Source: Xylophilus sp. Leaf220 (GTDB taxonomy: Bacteria > Pseudomonadota > Gammaproteobacteria > Burkholderiales > Burkholderiaceae_C). From it: a DNA stretch of 49,795 bases. The notes under the pieces were generated by a model. It ran no database searches. It was not told the origin of the DNA and was given only the letters and a program-made list of their open reading frames with translations. This document shows positions 45,906 to 49,795 of the stretch, piece after piece. A program made the translations under genes and the position numbers. How positions within the stretch are numbered: position 1 is the first letter of the stretch; each line of letters starts with the position of its first letter. The stretch is from contig NZ_LMKO01000008.1 in NCBI RefSeq assembly GCF_001421705.1, forward strand, positions 19,899 through 69,693, written 5' to 3'.

Positions 45906-46302
45906 CCTGGTTCGCATCCACCCGTTGAAAGCAGAGCCCCGCAACGATGCGGAAATCGGCCGCATGCTGCGGCGTGCGCGTGTCCGCCTTGCGGATGTCG
46001 CCCAAACCGCGAATTCGCTCGAAACGCGCTTCAGCTGCGCCTACGATGCTGCGCATGCCGCCGCGCTGGCCATGCTGCGATGGCACGGCTACCGAAGCGA
46101 GAACCGGGTGACGGTGTTCCAGTGCCTGGAGCACACGCTGGGCTGGCCACCCGCGCGCTGGCGGCTGCTCGACGCTGCCCACCGCAAGCGCAACCTGGCG
46201 GAATACGAAGGCCACTTCGACCTGGGCGAAGGGGCAGTGCAAGATCTGGCAGCCGCCGCCCTGTCGCTGGTGACCGAAGTCGAAGCACGCACCGCGCCAT
46301 GA
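45883..46302 (+). CDS. HEPN-like partner of the MNT protein
   Basis: 139 residues, mostly helical, overlapping the upstream gene by 23 bp. C-terminal pattern [14 protein letters not shown] (100-113) resembles the HEPN active-site helix, but the RX4-6H motif is absent: after Arg103 the next His is His111, seven residues between. It is therefore probably a HEPN-fold protein without canonical RNase chemistry, or one using another residue. Start chosen at 45883 ([15 protein letters not shown]); the longer frame would run deep into the upstream gene. nadE starts 13 bases after its stop and is likely co-transcribed. Confidence 0.7.
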   Translation: MGLVPLDNLVRIHPLKAEPRNDAEIGRMLRRARVRLADVAQTANSLETRFSCAYDAAHAAALAMLRWHGYRSENRVTVFQCLEHTLGWPPARWRLLDAAHRKRNLAEYEGHFDLGEGAVQDLAAAALSLVTEVEARTAP

Positions 46303-46315
46303 CACCGCAGAAAGA

Positions 46316-48535
<2,220 letters not shown>

Positions 48536-48585
48536 AGGGCCGCAGGCGACTGGCTTGCCCGCGCCGCGCGCCGGATAATCCCGCC

Positions 48586-48897
48586 ATGCATATCGCGCCT
48601 GCCCTCCGCCTGCGAATCGACGACATCTGCCGCCGCTACCACGTGCGCAGTCTGCAGCTGTTCGGTTCCGCGGCCACCGGCGCGGAACGGCCCGACAGCG
48701 ACGTCGATCTGCTGGTCGAGTTCATACCGGGCGAGGCCCCGAGCGGCTTCTCATTGGTCGACATGCAGGCCGAGCTCTCCGAGGCCTTCGGCGGCCGCAG
48801 GATCGACCTGGCGTTTCCCTCGGTCCTGCGCAACGCCTACCGGCGCCGGGCGATCGAGCCGCAACTGCGATCGCAGCCGCCCCTGTTCCAGCAGTGA
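48586..48897 (+). CDS. mntA: MntA-type nucleotidyltransferase antitoxin
   Basis: 103-residue minimal nucleotidyltransferase. The catalytic pattern GSX10DXD is exact: Gly27-Ser28, Asp39, Asp41, and the third carboxylate is Asp74 in RRIDL. In characterised type VII toxin-antitoxin pairs, MntA oligo-AMPylates a tyrosine of HepT and blocks its RNase. The start at 48586 (MHIAPALRLR) fits; the longer frame overlaps nadE. The HEPN partner begins within its stop codon (GTGA, 48894-48897). Confidence 0.88.
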   Translation: MHIAPALRLRIDDICRRYHVRSLQLFGSAATGAERPDSDVDLLVEFIPGEAPSGFSLVDMQAELSEAFGGRRIDLAFPSVLRNAYRRRAIEPQLRSQPPLFQQ

Positions 48898-49241
48898 CCG
48901 ATCGCAACCCTGCCCATCTGGCCGACATGCTGCAGTTCGTCCAGGAGTTGCGAAGCTTCGTGCACGGCGTGCCGTTGGATGCTTTCGTGCAGAACCGCGT
49001 ACTGTGCCTTGCGACGGAGAAGCTTTTCATCAACCTGGGCGAAGCTGCCAGCCGCATGGCCCCGCAGGCCACCATGGCGATGCCGGACATCCCGTGGCGC
49101 CAGATCGTCGGACTTCGCAACGTCCTCGCCCACGGCTACGAAGCGGTCGCGCACGAGGTGCTGTTCAAAACGGCGAACGACGACCTGCCCGGGCTGGAGA
49201 AAGCGCTGTTGGCAGCGCTCGATGCGTACGACCTCCCCTGA
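48894..49241 (+). CDS. hepT: HepT-like HEPN toxin (DUF86)
   Basis: 115-residue DUF86/HEPN protein. The RX4HXY motif is intact in GLRNVLAHGY: Arg75, His80 and Tyr82, the last being the residue AMPylated by MntA in studied systems. It is expected to be an RNase toxin held in check by the upstream nucleotidyltransferase. GTG start overlapping the mntA stop by 4 bases. This is the conventional gene pair; the module 3 kb upstream is a divergent relative with a winged-helix fusion and a non-canonical partner. Confidence 0.88.
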   Translation: MTDRNPAHLADMLQFVQELRSFVHGVPLDAFVQNRVLCLATEKLFINLGEAASRMAPQATMAMPDIPWRQIVGLRNVLAHGYEAVAHEVLFKTANDDLPGLEKALLAALDAYDLP

Positions 49242-49307
49242 TCCGCGCAGGATTCCTGCGCGCCCAACAGCGCAGCATCGCAGGCTACGCCGCTCCACCC
49301 AAGCCCC

Positions 49308-49649
49308 ATGACCCCCCACCGCATCTGCACCGCCACCGACCTCGAGGAAGGCGGCCTGGCCGTCACCTTCGCCACGCCGGCGGGCCAGCCGGCGCTGGCG
49401 GTGCGGTGGCACGGCCGGGTGTTCGGCTATGTCAACGAATGCGCGCATGCGTCGGTGCCGATCGACTTCGAGCGGCAGGTGTTCGACCGCAGCAAGACCT
49501 ACCTGATGTGCGCGCGGCATGGAGCGATCTATGCGCCCGACACGGGACTGTGCGTGGGCGGCCCGTGCCGGGGCAGCAGCCTCGACGCGCTGGCGGTGCG
49601 GGAAGCCGACGGCGCCATCTGGCTAGACGACGCAGGCACGACCCGCTGA
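49308..49649 (+). CDS. Rieske [2Fe-2S] domain protein
   Basis: 113-residue soluble Rieske-type ferredoxin. Cluster ligands are Cys45-x-His47 (ECAHASV) and Cys68-x2-His71 (CARHGAIY). Two further cysteines in LCVGGPCRG (82 and 87) are typical of this small family. No oxygenase or reductase gene is adjacent, so its partner is unknown. No membrane anchor or Tat signal is seen, so it should be cytoplasmic. Confidence 0.87.
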   Translation: MTPHRICTATDLEEGGLAVTFATPAGQPALAVRWHGRVFGYVNECAHASVPIDFERQVFDRSKTYLMCARHGAIYAPDTGLCVGGPCRGSSLDALAVREADGAIWLDDAGTTR

Positions 49650-49795
49650 AGCAGCAAGACTGCACAACGCCTGCCCCAGCCGTCACTGCCGCGCAGCCGG
49701 CAGCAGCCGAAGGACCCCGCCCCCAAGCCCCTCGGGATGCGCCGAGGAGCGCAGCGGCAGGCGGAAAAAGGGCCGCGCATGTCTGAGGTTCTATG
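49650..49795. other. Right edge of the window, no complete gene
   Basis: 146 bp with no complete gene. An ATG at 49780 (ATGTCTGAGGTT) might open a gene running off the edge, but the surrounding GC-rich sequence (GAGGAGCGCAGCGGCAGGCG) looks repeat-like to me and no ribosome site is clear. Confidence 0.4.

Noticed and set aside
46201-46302. HEPN nuclease motif in the partner of the wHTH-MNT fusion
   Set aside because: Arg103 and His111 are seven residues apart, outside RX4-6H, so nuclease activity was not called.
49780-49795. Possible gene start MSEVL at the right edge
   Set aside because: Only five codons are visible and no ribosome site; it could equally be part of a dispersed repeat.

Overview
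The window is GC-rich chromosomal DNA from a beta-proteobacterium, most likely a member of the Burkholderiales family Comamonadaceae. This rests on gene content and order around the replication origin (rpmH-rnpA-yidD-yidC, mnmE, mnmG-rsmG-parA-parB, dnaA-dnaN-gyrB), glycine-rich RRM proteins, and dispersed repeats of a kind I associate with that family. Genus cannot be fixed by eye. No tRNA, rRNA, CRISPR array or transposase gene was seen.

Layout. (1) 1-4.4 kb, plus strand: a BmpA/nucleoside-type ABC importer (ATPase and two permeases) followed by a cysteine hydrolase. The ATPase lacks its first Walker A loop. (2) 4.5-12.3 kb, minus strand: a CsgG-like lipoprotein, then a segregation/housekeeping run mnmG, rsmG, LysE-type exporter, parA, small hydrolase, parB, methyltransferase. 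Three parS sites lie inside mnmG and rsmG. (3) 12.6-20.4 kb: a DUF4174 protein, two tandem RRM/glycine-rich RNA-binding proteins with copied leaders, an SDR, lptC-kdsC-kdsD, and a divergent Kef-type antiporter. (4) 20.4-25.9 kb: a GGDEF-EAL protein, apt, a cNMP-binding protein and mnmE. (5) 26-30.8 kb, minus strand: malate:quinone oxidoreductase, then yidC, yidD, rnpA, rpmH. (6) 30.8-36.5 kb: probable oriC, then dnaA, dnaN and gyrB on the plus strand. Nearly all core genes point away from about 30.9 kb, as expected at a bidirectional origin.

(7) 36.6-49.6 kb, plus strand, is more accessory. A type I restriction-modification locus has the order hsdR-hsdS-(AlbA_2/HATPase gene)-hsdM. It is followed by a DnaQ-like exonuclease, a wHTH-nucleotidyltransferase/HEPN pair, glutamine-dependent NAD+ synthetase, a second MntA/HepT-type pair, and a Rieske protein. 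NAD+ synthetase is thus bracketed by two nucleotidyltransferase/HEPN modules next to a restriction locus, the most defence-like arrangement in the window.

Two dispersed repeat families stand out. One is a 17-bp palindrome (GCTAT-N7-ATAGC) with seven copies, four of them in frame inside genes; one sits in an apparent insertion in NAD+ synthetase. The other is an 88-bp element with two copies, each beginning at the base after a stop codon (kdsD and dnaA) and able to form a hairpin with a compensatory base change.
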